Source: Pictodentalium vernedei (taxonomy: Eukaryota; Mollusca; Scaphopoda; Dentaliida; Dentaliidae). Taken from it: a stretch of 64,000 nucleotides of DNA. This document shows positions 27,739 through 39,574 of this stretch, in pieces. Position 1 is the stretch's first letter; each line of letters starts with the position of its first letter. Below the pieces are notes generated by a model. The model saw only the letters and a list, made by a program, of their open reading frames with translations, had not been told where the DNA came from and did no database searches. The position numbers were made by a program, and so were the translations under genes. The stretch lies in the NCBI GenBank assembly GCA_031216915.1, contig CM062292.1:199413262-199477261 (forward strand). The letters are read 5' to 3'.

Positions 27739-28200
27739 GATGTTTAATGGAAGATTCATGTCATACATTAATAGACCCACGAGAGTATTGTAACTGCAGA
27801 CTGCAGTTATTATTTTATCATCAATGTCCCGTGTATAGACCTTTTATAATAAGACAAAATGGGACGAAATTATGCCTTGGACCGACAAATCGATCTTGAC
27901 AGTTCAGAGGGTTCAGAGGGTTAACAGAAAGTGCTTTTTTTACCGGGTATGGATGTCAATTGCCCCAGTTCTGCATATGAAAACTTTATAGACTTATATC
28001 TTAAAGGTTGTAATTCTACATTTTCGTTGAAATCAAATAGAAAATATACCAAACAACAACCCTGCATAACCCCATGAATGTTGCATCATCTCCAAACAAA
28101 AGTTTTATCGTATAAAATTAAAAGCGCCCACTGAACAAAATATTCTTAATTATAAAATTTATTGCAAGATACTTAATACGGTCAAAAGACAATGTACTGT
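27739..28200. other. Gene-free stretch
   Basis: No supported feature; no repeat of the families listed here. Confidence 0.5.
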
Positions 28201-28204
28201 TCTA

Positions 28205-28540
28205 TAATAAATGTATAGTATAAAACAATCTGATATCCGAATAATGTGGCAAGTTATGAATGAGGCCTTCAACAAAGCTGTTTCTGAAAGAAATCTCCCA
28301 TCTTACGTGATTCGGGAAGATAGACTTATTAACGATCCCGGTGAAATTGCCCAAGAGTTTAAAATTCGTTTATCTAATGTCGGACGTAAAAATAAACAGA
28401 GTTAGCCACAACAAATAACATTTTTTTATGGATTATATGAACACTGGTCTTCCAAATAATTTTTACATAGCCAATCCACAAGAAATTGTTGGTACCGTCA
28501 ACTCGATGAGGGAAAAACAACTAAGAACTACAGCAATATC
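28205..28540 (+). pseudogene. Non-LTR retrotransposon fragment (pre-RT linker)
   Basis: The frame 28211-28405 reads SDIRIMWQVMNEAFNKAV...INDPGEIAQEFKIRLSNVGRK, matching the linker just before the RT of jockey/CR1-like elements ('..DP..IA..FN..F..VG'). It appears to continue after two MITEs in the RT fragment at 29091. Confidence 0.65.
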
Positions 28541-28543
28541 TCA

Positions 28544-28877
28544 TTAACCCTTTACCCAACGCAGACGATATCAAAATTTATTATTTTAAATATCATATTT
28601 TTTAAATTTTTCAAAAAATTTCAACAAAACCATATCATGTGACCCCTCGTTGGAACGAGCTCGACGAGTTCGTTCCAACGAGGGGCCACATGATATGGTT
28701 TTGTTGAAATTTTTCGAAAAATAATATTTTTTCAGCTGCCGAATTTGCATATTACGCGGGCGGATGCGGGCGATTAGTTGGCCTATGTTTTTGAAACAAA
28801 AAATGAAAATATATTGAAAATTAACTGGCGATTTTTGAGAATAGCGCTGACCGGATTTGGGCGTTAAAGGGGTAAAG
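28544..28877 (+). mobile_element. Chimeric TTAA MITE (subfamily 2 left, subfamily 1 right)
   Basis: The left end TTAACCCTTTACCCAACGCAG and the palindrome 'aaccatatcatgtgacccc' belong to subfamily 2. From about 28780 the sequence switches to the subfamily 1 tail ('gcctatgtttttgaaacaaaa ... gcgatttttgagaatagcgctg'). The end is near 28877 (degenerate). Confidence 0.7.
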
Positions 28878-28943
28878 AAACGAATTATTCACTGTATGGG
28901 TGAAGACCAGAGCCACTGGGTCAATGGTTTGCTTGAGGGGAGT

Positions 28944-29090
28944 TAGGTTATAACCCATCGTTGGAACGAGCTCGTCGAGATCGTCCAAAGAGAGGTCATA
29001 ACCTATGTTTTTGAGACAAAAAATGAAAAAAAAAAAATTATTGAAGAATTTCTTTTGCAAGTTTCGTCTGCTTTTCATATTAGATAAAAA
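28944..29090 (-). mobile_element. Partial TTAA MITE subfamily 1, reverse
   Basis: Holds the 'ggttataaccc' palindrome, the T-rich spacer and 'cgtctgcttttcatattag'. The left half is missing. It directly abuts the RT fragment at 29091. Confidence 0.7.
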
Positions 29091-29444
29091 ATGAAAATTC
29101 CTAAAGTTGTCCCAGTGTATAAAGCTGGAGACAAACACAGCCTTACCAATTATAGACCAATCAGCTTATTACCCATTTTCACTAAACTACTAGAAAAACT
29201 GATGTCAACTCGACTTCTCAGCTTTCTAGATGATTATTTTTATTTTATCCCGTCATCAATACGGTTTAAGAAAAAAACACAACACGATGCACTCAATAAT
29301 GCAACTTTAAACAAGTGCTGCCTTAGAAATATTGTGCTGAAGCACAACACACCTTTAAAATATGGTCACCCAAACTTCTTTGTAAGACCTCTGCTAGACG
29401 AATCTCTCTGCCGTAAACCTCTGATCAGACGATGTCCGTACTGA
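29091..29444 (+). pseudogene. Non-LTR retrotransposon RT fragment
   Basis: The frame begins IPKVVPVYKAGDKHSLTNY and continues RPISLLPIFTKLLEKLMSTR, the first RT blocks of jockey-like elements. It decays after about residue 70. It and the 28205 fragment are in the same orientation and are separated only by MITEs, so they were probably one copy. Confidence 0.75.
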
Positions 29445-30233
29445 ACATGCCAGAGCGCTTTTTGACACGGTTTCAAGGAAGGCTTCATTTAGAGAATTGT
29501 AACTCAGGATGAGACACTGGTCCTACTTTAAAACAGAGTCAAACTGCAAAGAAAAAAGTGCAGGCATCCCGGTTCAACCCAACTAAGGAAATCTAAGATT
29601 ATGTCGGCTACTGACAAGGTGATGGTTTCAGGGTGGGATTGGAAAATCGCACCTCCGAGGAGAGATGTTTGCTACAGTCAATCGGCAAGCCTCGTTTCGG
29701 GGTTACCCCCCCCCCCCCCCCCCCCCCCACACCGTCCCATGTGAGATTTCTCCACCCCATCCCATAACGCTCGACGATAATAATAATCTTTGCAACCTCA
29801 GTATTGATTGCTACGGCCAATAATCCTGCCCAGAGAAGAAACAGTTGATCTTGTGATTTTAAAGGAAATTACTATTCATGTTTATTTTTTATCATGACTA
29901 AAAATATTTTTGTCAAAACGTTTGGGTTTTTTTTTTTGTGAATGAAATATACCATCATCGGCTTATTAATTACATCCAACTTTAAGTAGCCATAAAAAGC
30001 TTCATAATTCGAAGGTATTGTTCCAGGTGCAGAAATAACTTTCACCGTCATTTGGAGCAGGTGGAGTTAAGTGAGAGAAACCTGGAACTACTTTCAGCAA
30101 TACAAGCATTGTTTGTTTCGTAATAAAATATTTTATTACCAAAAGTGTATATTGAGAACAAAATTTCTTCTTGCAACAATGATTCTGCAACAACAATATG
30201 TTAGGATCAAGACAGTATAATAAGGACAATGGA
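29445..30233. other. Gene-free stretch with a poly-C run
   Basis: A poly-C run lies at 29706-29728. Otherwise no supported feature. Confidence 0.5.
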
Positions 30234-30472
30234 TTAACCCTTTGAACACCAGTGGTATCTTCCATGTCAGTTCAATTGCAGCAATTATAAGAGTACATAT
30301 TCATTATTTGGGGTAGATCAATCAATATTTTCAACGTGCAACCTCGGGGCTGCACGTTGAAAATATTGGTTGGTCTACACCACACATATATTGAACAACC
30401 ATCCTATTTAATGATGTTATGGCGGATCATGTTCCTGGCCGGAAAAAGGTCCGCTGGTTTTCAAAGGGTTAA
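30234..30472 (+). mobile_element. TTAA MITE, subfamily 3
   Basis: TTAACCCTTTGAACACC at the left and TTTTCAAAGGGTTAA at the right, with a central palindrome 'caatattttcaacgtgca...tgcacgttgaaaatattg'. A reverse-oriented relative lies at 43753-44000. Confidence 0.8.
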
Positions 30473-30491
30473 GCAGGAAGCTAAGGCTTAC

Positions 30492-30736
30492 TTAACCATT
30501 TCACAACGAACCGGCCGCATCCATCCCGTAATTTCCAAATTGAGCAGATTTGAACAGTCGAAAAAATATTTTAAAAAAAATTTCAACAAAATCATATAAT
30601 GTGACCCCCTCATTGGAACGAGATTCTTTCAATGAGGGGGGCCCAAGATATGGTGTTTTTTATTTTTTTTTAAATGTGGAAAAATAATAAATAAAATGGA
30701 AAATTTTGATATTTTGTTCGTTGGGTAAAGGGTTAA
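30492..30736 (+). mobile_element. TTAA MITE, subfamily 2
   Basis: TTAACCATTTCACAACGAACC at the left and 'gttgggtaaagggttaa' at the right. Subfamily 2 markers: 'aaaatcatataatgtgaccccctcattgg' and 'aaaattttgatattttg'. Full-length relative at 42127-42375. Confidence 0.75.
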
Positions 30737-32829
30737 GCCTGTCTCTACAGGTTCAAAAGGTACACAAGGTAGTTCCCATGACAACATCTTACATAACTTT
30801 TTGCACATATATAGATATACAGAGATAATGACAATATATTACATAGCTTTTGTATATGATATACAGCTGTAATTACCATTTTCAAAGTAACAGACTCGAA
30901 GACTGTAATGTGGACTCGAAAACTTAATGACGAAAGATAAATATATAGTAAGGCTCCACAAAGTAGATCTTCTGTTTATCAGGCCATGTTTGTAAAATTA
31001 CACGTGGGCGGTCGGTTTTTTATTTTATTTTTGTAATTATTTCTTTGCCATCAAAACTTCATGTTCTTGGTTTGTTTTATGTTTTAGGCCTTATAATCTA
31101 CAGAATAACATGGGTGGTGGTGTATTTCGTCCCTTGAGTGCAAGGAGGCTTTGCAATGCCAAAGCAATGTTGCACTCAAGGGACAAATTTATCAATTTTA
31201 TTAACTAGGGTAAAATATCAAACATAAACTATTTAATTTTTATTTTTTGGGGTTATAAAAATAGAGCATGCGGCGGCCAAAAGGGCCATGCGTGAGGGCC
31301 CGAGATGCAAATTTTGAAAAGAAAAAATCATCAAGGTATGATTTTATTTAGGAAATTCCGACCGTGTGTCGCGATCTGATCGTGAAAATGATTGCTTTCG
31401 TGTTCACAGATCTGTATAGTTCGTGGAAAGTGTATTGTAAATAAATCACCCGTGGAGTGGAGTTATCACCCAAAGTGTCACTATCACTTTCAAATTCTGT
31501 ACATATGGACAAAAAAACACAAGCAACGTCTCAGTCAATTGACCTCCGGGTCTAACCCGGAGGTCCATTGACCGGAACTTTGATTGTGCTTGTTATGCTT
31601 TACAACAAACTTGTAATTATTACTTGGGTGGAATTTCCACTCTGTGGATGATTTAGTGATAATACACTATTCACAGTACTGTATATGTACCGAGCAACAA
31701 GCCGCCCAAAATACAAGCAATACATCGAAAAAGGGCGCCATCTAAGTTAGGCACCGAGCGGCAATCTATGCTTGCCCACCATTGAATCTACAGCAATACT
31801 TTCTCGAGTTCCATTCGCTAAGCTATATTGACATATTCAGGGTTGCAAGTACATGTTGGTGTGATAGCCGGGCATTTGGGAGTTCACAAGTACACTTATT
31901 TCCCATTTCAATAGAAAACCGAAGTCCCTACAAGTAAATTTGCAATTTATGAATCACCGGGTAAATACTCAGTGGTCCATGAGCTGCAAAGTTTTCTTCT
32001 TGGCCCTAAAAAATGTACTGGTCTGGTCCATAAGTGCGTACCTGGTGTTCACCCGTCGAGTTTTCCACTTCCAAATAACCTGGTATGTGCAAGTCTCGTA
32101 CCTAGACTCAATATATTTTATTTTTATAGGCCTATAATGAAGTGTATACTGTGTACTGAGCCATCCATTGTAAACAAGAATTCAGCAAATTAATTTTTTT
32201 CGAGATTGATGTTCTACTAATTTCTACTTTAAACCATTATCTATTTGGGCTGAACATTAGAGAGGTAAAAAACATTGGTTTTCAATAAAAAAAATAGTTA
32301 ACAACTACGATAACCACTACCGAACCTCCCACCACAAAAAAAAACAAAAAAACAAAATCGGTATTCACGTTCGAAGAGTCATTTTTTACCGCACGCGATC
32401 GATTTGGGCGGAGGGATAATATCCCTAGCTCGGCTGAAATAGATCTCCTACGGTAAAAATGACAGTTCGAACGCGTGTGCTGTTCTGTGTTTATTGCAGG
32501 CCTGAAGTTTACCAAAATATTATTAAAAACACAAATAACTGCCAAAAAATTACCAAAACGTAAAAAAAAATAGATAGTCCGCGCACGTGATCCGTATTGT
32601 TCAAGGACAATTCAAACAAAATTATTGCCTGCTTCGGTTTTTTTCAGAAAAAACGTGTATTTTATAAAATAAAAGGGCAGACGTGCAATAAAGACTTTTT
32701 AGGTTGAAAGGGACTCCACGAGATGGCTTCAAAAAGCAGAATAAAAACTTGCATTTTCTACAGAATCCATATATTTTACAGCCTCCTTTGATCGGTCGTT
32801 TTGACCGAGAAAGTGCCAACACTGAATAA
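30737..32829. other. Gene-free stretch with two foldbacks
   Basis: A hairpin at 31129-31183 (gtcccttgagtgcaa...ttgcactcaagggac) and a foldback at about 31433-31672 whose centre (gacctccgggt...acccggaggtc) matches the core of the 48109-48432 element. No supported gene. The open frames have no recognisable motif. Confidence 0.6.
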
Positions 32830-34124
32830 CTAAGGAGTAAATTGTACTACCTTGTTGGAAGGAGTATCACATGAGAGGATTGCTATATCAACAGGGCTAA
32901 CCCCTACCCCAATTCCAACTCCAAAAGTGGTGCCGATATACTCGCCGGATGGGTCAGCCGTTACAAAACCTACTCCCGCTCCAATTTCTGTGCCTGGAAT
33001 ATCTGCCCCAGCAGAAATTACTTTAGATTTGCCTGGAACAGAATCCAAGCTTTTCCACCATCCTATTACCAGTTCACCGCCAATGGACACGTCGGTTTTA
33101 AAACCCTTACAGCCTCCAATGTAGCATATACCTTTATTAGCATCTACATCGATAGCTATTCCTATCTCACCAGAAAAGGTAACCCCCACCGCAGCTCCAA
33201 GTGAATAAGCAACTGATACAGTTCCCCATTTGCTGTTCTTATAACAGCTGTTAAAGGTTTTAATTATATTCACCCATGGTTTCAGCCTATGATACAGTGA
33301 TTGACATGCACCGGTCTGGAATGCTTTGATATTTCCTAGGCTCTTAAACTCAGCTGCAAGGCCATTGCAGTTATTTATATCGCTACAACTGGGAGTTTTC
33401 AGACAGTTTATTACTTTTCCCACTCCTCTTCCATACGACTTTTTCTGACACTGCAGACCAGTATCTATCGTGTTACCAGTACATCTCGCCCAGCATACAG
33501 GACCCACTCCGGTATAGCCCGAGGCACATTTTTTGTAGCAGAGAGCACCATTCTTCTCTTCGTTCGACCTACAAACCATAGGGGAGCCAACTCCTCGTCC
33601 ATACGATTTTTTAGAATATATATGAACATCTCTCCAGCAGGTACAGCCGTCATTTCGGTAACCAGAAGGACATGATCCACCACATTTTCGTCTTTTCCCA
33701 CAGACATTGTACCAAGGACCGCCGCACAATCCACACTTATCGTGCCACGGGCAATTGCCAACATCTCTACTTTTTACGTGTGCATCTTTCCGACAAGTCA
33801 TTCCATCATTAGTATATCCCGATTTACAGCGCTCCCAGCAAACTGGCCCAGCTCCTCCATATCCTGATTTACATTTTGGATAACAGAGAAGACCATTTTT
33901 CTCCTGCCCGCTTCTACAATAACGGAGCGTCTTGCCTACTCCCCTTCCTTTGCTGTGCTTGGTACACACTGTTCCTATATCGGTTGTATGTGATGGACAG
34001 TTAGCCCAACAAACTGGACCAACGCCATTGTAGCCAGATCTGCAGTTCTTGTAACAGAGAAGTCCATCAAGCTCTGGGTAGTTAGGATAACAAAGCCTGT
34101 TCATTCCATATGTGGCACCTATAC
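32830..34124 (-). CDS. Host gene, 3'-terminal exon: cysteine-rich repeat protein
   Basis: The open frame of over 424 residues ends at 32830. At its 5' side the minus strand reads a pyrimidine-rich 'tttgtttttcag' directly before GTATAGGTGCC (exon begin 34124), a good splice acceptor, so earlier exons lie to the right. The first 235 residues hold Cys-rich repeats with the signature GxGPVCWxxC and spacers (K)SYGRGVG or KGRGVG. Residues 245-424 form a Gly/Val-rich, probably beta-structured domain (GEIGIAIDVD, GGELVIGWWKS, GAGVGFVTADPSGEYIG) with few Cys. I recognise the GPVCW repeat from uncharacterised secreted or surface proteins of protists and invertebrates but know no function. The disulfide-rich make-up suggests an extracellular location. 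Intact. Confidence 0.75.
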
Positions 34125-34264
34125 CTGAAAAACAAATTTATTTATTTAGTGGGCTTTAAAGACACTTTCGACAGCCAGGGTCAGCTCGTGTCGGACAGTT
34201 TTACGAGTGTAGGAAGCTAGAGTATCCGGCGAGAACCACCCACCGAGCGACGGTGAGCAAATGT

Positions 34265-34458
34265 CAGACTCTCAAACTCCCCACAAGCAGGGTTAGTATT
34301 GGTTGAAGACAAGTATACGTGCAGTGCGCCTCAGTACCAACGCCACTGTGCCCCATGTGGGCAATTAAGATTAAGTGTCTTGCCCAAGGACACAGTGCGG
34401 TTACTACAGACGGGATTCGAACCGAAGGCCTCTCGGCTTGCACCCCACCGCGCTCCCA
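34265..34458 (-). mobile_element. tRNA-derived SINE
   Basis: On the minus strand it starts near 34458 (gggagcgcggtgggg), has a B-box-like GGTTCGAATCCC at 34412-34423, then 'aaggacacagtgcgg'-type and 'ccttgggcaagacactt'-like segments. It ends with a 'cttcaaccaatactaaccctg' tail block. The A box is degenerate. The body is shared with 62955-63164. Confidence 0.75.
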
Positions 34459-34844
34459 GTAAATAACAAATAAAATATATGAAGGTATATGGCTCACCAG
34501 TGTTTTTGGATCGCAATGAAATCTTCAACAAAATTATTTTTTTTCAAACAAGCATGTGTACATTTTTGCATAAATCAAAATTGGACGTTCCGTGAGCATG
34601 GTACAGCCGCAGGCCTGAAAATAAGCAGTCTGACATTTGTAGAAAGAGGTCCCCAGGGGGTGAATTTGATGATGCTATCCCATACAGTGGGCCCATTTAT
34701 TCTCTGGGTTCTTTTTTCTGTTAGATATGAGACCCTGATTGAGATTGAGGTTCCCAGAGGATGAATTTAGTGATGCTACCCGGCACAGCACATTTACATT
34801 TTGCATATGTCAGTCTGCTTATTTTCTGGCTTGTACAACCGTCG

Positions 34845-35285
34845 TGGACTGATCGTAATCCACGCGTGCGCATCCGTTTAACCCTTTACCTAACCTGAAA
34901 AGCAGACGACACTTGCAAACATAATTCTTGAATAACTAATTTTTTTCATTTTTTGTCTCAAAAACATAGGTTATGACCCCTCGTTGGAACGAGCTCGACG
35001 AGCTCGTTCCAACGAGGGGTCATAACCTATGTTTTTGAGACAAAAAATGAAAAAAATAATGAAAATTAATTGGCGATTTTTGAGAATAGCGCTGACCGTT
35101 TCGTTAGGTAAAGGGTTAACGGGTATTAAAAATCATCAGCAGTACAATTTGCATTAAGGAAGCACCGGGTTGAACCCAGTGCTTCATTAATTAATTTTTT
35201 GATGATTATTTCTATAATTAGTGTTTGGAGTCTAATATTATCGCAAAGCTGAAAGTGACCAGTCCACGACGGTCGTACCGTTATC
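34845..35285. mobile_element. Foldback MITE, family 4, with a nested TTAA MITE
   Basis: The outer parts 'ccgtcgtggactgatcgtaatccacgcgtg' and 'accagtccacgacggtcg', and the core 'gaagcaccgggttgaaccc..gcttcattaatta', match 49131-49372 and 50391-50640. A subfamily 1 MITE (34878-35119) has inserted at a TTAA inside it. Confidence 0.8.
34878..35119 (+). mobile_element. TTAA MITE subfamily 1, nested, near-consensus
   Basis: TTAACCCTTTACCTAACCTG...GTTAGGTAAAGGGTTAA. It has perfect central palindrome arms ('cataggttatgacccctcg' and complement) and is among the best preserved copies in the window. Confidence 0.9.
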
Positions 35286-35799
35286 AACACAATAAACGCC
35301 CAGATGAACAAGAAGATCAGTGATAAACTAAATGGTTTTGAAATCGCAAATATATCGAAAAAAAGGTGAAATTGGCATCGATTATGTCAAACTGAAGTGA
35401 AAGAACTAGAGTTTATTTAATATGATCACAAATAGGTGAGGTAAGTTTCATAAGTGTACCTTATATTAATAGAGCACAACTGGAATCAGGGGCGTAGGGC
35501 TTTTAACTGAGAATAGAAAAACTGGGCTAAACTTCAGAGTGACGTAAAAACGTCAAAATGGCATTAAATCGAAAAACAAACCAAAAATGTCCAACAAAAA
35601 CAACCCCCAGCTATCTCCTATTCTCAGCGTTCGGGTATAAGTTGATAATTTCACAAAACGGCCCCACATTTTTAAATATGTTTTTTTGTGGAGATGGATT
35701 TCCCAAAATTTGGGAAGGCTAAGTCTAAAAATGAGGTTGAAAATAAAAGGTACGAAAACGTAAAATTCGTGTAGCTAGCATCGGATGCGTAAATTTGAA
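35286..35799. other. Gene-free stretch
   Basis: No supported feature. Confidence 0.5.
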
Positions 35800-38388
35800 C
35801 ACAGTTACTGGAAGTCTTGGCTACAACCACTTTTTTCACTGATAACAATGAAAGCACCACGTCAGTCCTGACCCCATGTTACACATAGAGATGTCTATAT
35901 AATAATAGACAAGTAATGAAAGCCTATTTTGCCCTGATCGATACCCCTTCCCAGTTCATTTGTGAATTCGTTCATTGAACAAAGATTCATCAACACAGTT
36001 TTCTTGTACAGCTATCCACAAGGTATTTAACTTCATGTTTATCATAAATTAATAATCAAACCATCATACTACGGTTTCTTTATTTGATAAAAAAACTCTC
36101 CGTTCGACTTTTTTGCCCGCGACTCGACGCCATTAGAACAACAATGATGACGTAAGGTTTCTGATGTCTAAAAATACCGTCTAAAAATGATTGCGGAATA
36201 CTGAAACGGATCAAGTTCTTCTCATCTGCTTTACAATGATAGTCGGTGAATTTTTAGACTGCAGTCGTATGTTTTATGCTATATATGATAAGAAAAAGAA
36301 AGTACTTAGAAGTTGGACATGTCTGCAGCAGTATCTGCGTGTGCAGAAAATGTGCAGCTAATGTTGCGGTTAGTTCAAAGGAAAAAATTAAATAAAGTCT
36401 AGGCCTACCCCCATTTATAAACCTCATTAATTAGTGTTGCTTATTTCGTTCTCTCGGGTTATTTGACTTTGGAAATGCGCCGCAATCTAGGGGTGGCGCC
36501 CAACGTATTCCCCCGATGTAGGCGTATGATCCCCATCCGGGGGGGGGGGGGGAGGGGGGGGGGGTCTAGACAATTTATTTATTTATTGGTGTTTAAGGTC
36601 ACATATTTTTGCACAATGGCTAATCATGCCCACAACATGTAGTATCAACTCACCACCAGGGGTGAGCGTTAATAAGCCATGTTGCCCATGTTAGAGAGGG
36701 TTTACACCTCCCAAGAATTGGTGACTGGGTCCTATTTTACCAGTAAAACAGAGCCTGTTTACCGCAGTGAATAGGCACTGCTTTACTTCCCGGGTTCCCG
36801 CGGGCAGGGGTCTGGAAATCTGCGGGCCGACCATGGTTGGGTGTATAATTTTTGTTTTAATTGGGAAAAAATCACAATAGGCTTATCCAAGAATCTAGAG
36901 GCAAGAAAGCCAGTAACTGCGAGCAGCCAAGTTAACATAAACTAGAGATTCTGAAGATATCTTCCAATAATATAACAATACCATGAGTTTGGAGGATCAT
37001 GCGGTTTATTACCAACCCAAGAGGAATGAATAAAAGCCCGAGAGCTTATTACCGGCCCGAGAGTCGAGGGCCGTTAATAAGGCAGAGGGCTGTTGATCTC
37101 CATCCACCAAGCGCCGCATCTGAAAGTCTGCGCCTACAAGCTCCCCCCCCCCCCCCTCCCCTCCCATTCACCAGCTTCTAATTTTACGTTTCACTCATCA
37201 TGCAAGTAACAGGTAATTTTGGATGTAGCCAGTTCAAGTTTGGCAATTGAGGAGGAAGAACGTTTGCAGCAGCAAGTAGAAGGGGTCAAGGGGAACGGCG
37301 TCCCCCCAAAAGCATCACTGCCCTTGTCTCCCCACCGACTCCCAAACGCACGCACAAATACTCACAGTGGGTTTTCTAAAAAGGTTTTTCTTTTTTTTCT
37401 TTAAAAAAAATGTCTCCGGGAAAGATTGTTTGTGGAGACCCCGAGATATCTTAATCGTTCGTCTGAATAATATGTGCCTACAACAAGCGTCGCCGCTCCC
37501 AACCCATCCCCCCCCCCCCCCCCCCCCCCCGCTCCACGTTTCAACCAGCATGTAGGCTAGTGGGCCAAATACACTATTATGATTAATGTTGTTCAGCATT
37601 AAATTTAAATGTTGTCAATGTCACGATTCCTAGCTGGCATTATAAAAAAGAGATGCAATAGAATTTCCTTTTTCATACAGGCCATGAGATCACTCTCACC
37701 CCTCCCTGTCTGTCATATAGGCCCATAGCCTAAATCTAATACCCTTTCCGCCCGCCAATACATATTCCTTTCAAAGCTTCCTGCATTTTCAACTTCTGAC
37801 AACAAGGTAGCGCTGTCTTAAATTAACCCCCAGTTTTTTTTTATTAAAGTTCGGACAATTTGGTTGTGCCTTGACAATAAATAGAACTCGAGGACAGGGA
37901 TGCAACAATTGTTTTGCAGGGAAGACTCTGACATTATAGCCCACATCCATTATTCTTCTGTTTTGTCGTCTGCAGCACAAGAACAACGCTTTCGATTTCC
38001 GGGTTAACTTTTGTACAGCCTAGCAACGAAATGCCACGCCATCATTGTTGTTCCAATGGCGTCGAGTGGCTGGCAAAAAGTCGAACGGAGAGTTTTTTTT
38101 ATCAAATAAAGAAGCCGTAGAATGATGATTTGATTATTAATTTATGATAAACATGAAGTTAAATACCTTGTGGATAGCTGTACAAGAAAACTGTGTTGAT
38201 GAATCTTTGTTCAATGAACGAATTCACAAATGAACTGGGAAGGGGATATCGGTCAGGGCAAAATAGGCTTTCATTACTTGTCTGTTATTATATAGACTAC
38301 TGTATGTGTAACACGGGGTCAGGACTGACCTGGTGCTTTCATTGTATCAGTGAAAAAGTGGTTGTAGCAAAAACTTCCAGTAACTGTG
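35800..38388. mobile_element. Long-TIR non-autonomous element, about 2.6 kb
   Basis: 35800-36155 and 38033-38388 are inverted copies. Examples: CACAGTTACTGGAAG against CTTCCAGTAACTGTG, 'tgtacagctatccacaagg' against its complement, 'aactctccgttcgactttt' against its complement. The ~1.9-kb interior has no recognisable transposase. It carries a poly-G tract (36539-36564) and poly-C tracts (37143-37156, 37508-37530). The superfamily is unknown. Confidence 0.75.
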
Positions 38389-38419
38389 ATTTGAAATGTA
38401 AAAATAAAGTTGCACAGAT

Positions 38420-38650
38420 TTAAACCTTTACCTAAAATAAAAAGCAGACGACACTTGCAAAAGAAATTCTTGAATAACTATTTTTTTTATTTTGTTTCAA
38501 AACATAGGTTATGACCCCTCGACGAGCTCGTTCCAACGAGGGGTCATAACCTACGATTTTGAGACAAAAAATAAAAATAATGGAAATTAATTGGCGATAT
38601 TTGAGAATAGCGTTAGCCGGTTTTGGCCGATACGTTGGATAAAGGGTTAA
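38420..38650 (+). mobile_element. TTAA MITE subfamily 1, shortened palindrome
   Basis: TTAAACCTTTACCTAAAAT at the left, 'ttggataaagggttaa' at the right. The left palindrome arm is shortened ('gacccctcgacgagctcg'). Confidence 0.8.
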
Positions 38651-39366
38651 CTAACCAGAAGACAGTGCGAGAATATTGATAGCTGTGTCATATATAAATA
38701 CGAAGCTACGTGAATCAGAAGAGAGCATTTTAAATGAAAACTGTCCAAAATGGAATAACTCATAAAATAATAGGTCCGATGATATTAACGTCATCATCTC
38801 TAGTGTTTGAAGTTCGAGTTTCAACTGTGTAATTAAAGTAAAGCGAAATATGAGAGGAACTAAAATCAACAGAAATGTCACTTGATTTCAGTTCTCTGTA
38901 GTGAAATATAATTTTTGATGTTTTGAAAATTGATGGTTTGGTACGTAGTAGCGTTAAAGATATTTGGTCAATGGAGGTAAAAAAATAATGTTACCCATTT
39001 TCAAGTATAGATTGGCATGTTTGTGCAATTTAGAAGCAGCATCTTTTGTATTTTCTTAGCTATGCGAATCGCAAGAAAGGGTACATTTGTAGAAATCAAA
39101 TTTTAAAATGACGTAAAAACGTCAAAAATGACGCTAAGTCAAAGAAAAATGCAAAGATAGCTATTTTTTTTATTTTTCGAGCTCTTCAACATACTAAATT
39201 TTCACGCAAGTCGCACAAACTTTAATTTTTGCGACGTTAATGCCCTACCGTCAACCGAACAGCAGCTCTAGGCGATTTTTTGTCGGATGAAAACTGATTG
39301 CATTGTTAGATATGGTTTTTATTGCAGAATATATTTCCCAGATTTCGGAAGCGAGCGTTCTCCAAG
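38651..39366. other. Gene-free stretch
   Basis: No supported feature. Confidence 0.5.
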
Positions 39367-39574
39367 CCGGTGTAAAAGGAATGGAAGTCCGTAGGAACGT
39401 TAGTCCCTCTGGACTATTATTCCGCGGAATTATAGTCCTAGGTCTAACATTTCTAGGAATAGTAGTCCGGCGGACTACTATTCCTAGAAATGTTAGACCT
39501 AGGACTATAATTCCGCGGAATAATAGTCCAGAGGGACTAATTTTCCAACGGACTTCCATTCCGTGTCACACCGG
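39367..39574. repeat. Near-perfect long palindrome
   Basis: The two halves around 'agtccg|gcggact' (centre about 39469) are reverse complements for about 65 bp without visible mismatch ('ctctggactattattccgcg', 'gtcctaggtctaacatttct'). They extend with mismatches to CCGGTGT...ACACCGG at the ends. A MITE or foldback capable of a long cruciform. Confidence 0.9.

Noticed and set aside
36999..37555. Short Pro/Ser/Lys-rich frames inside the long-TIR element
   Set aside because: They are driven by poly-C and poly-A tracts and have no conserved motif.
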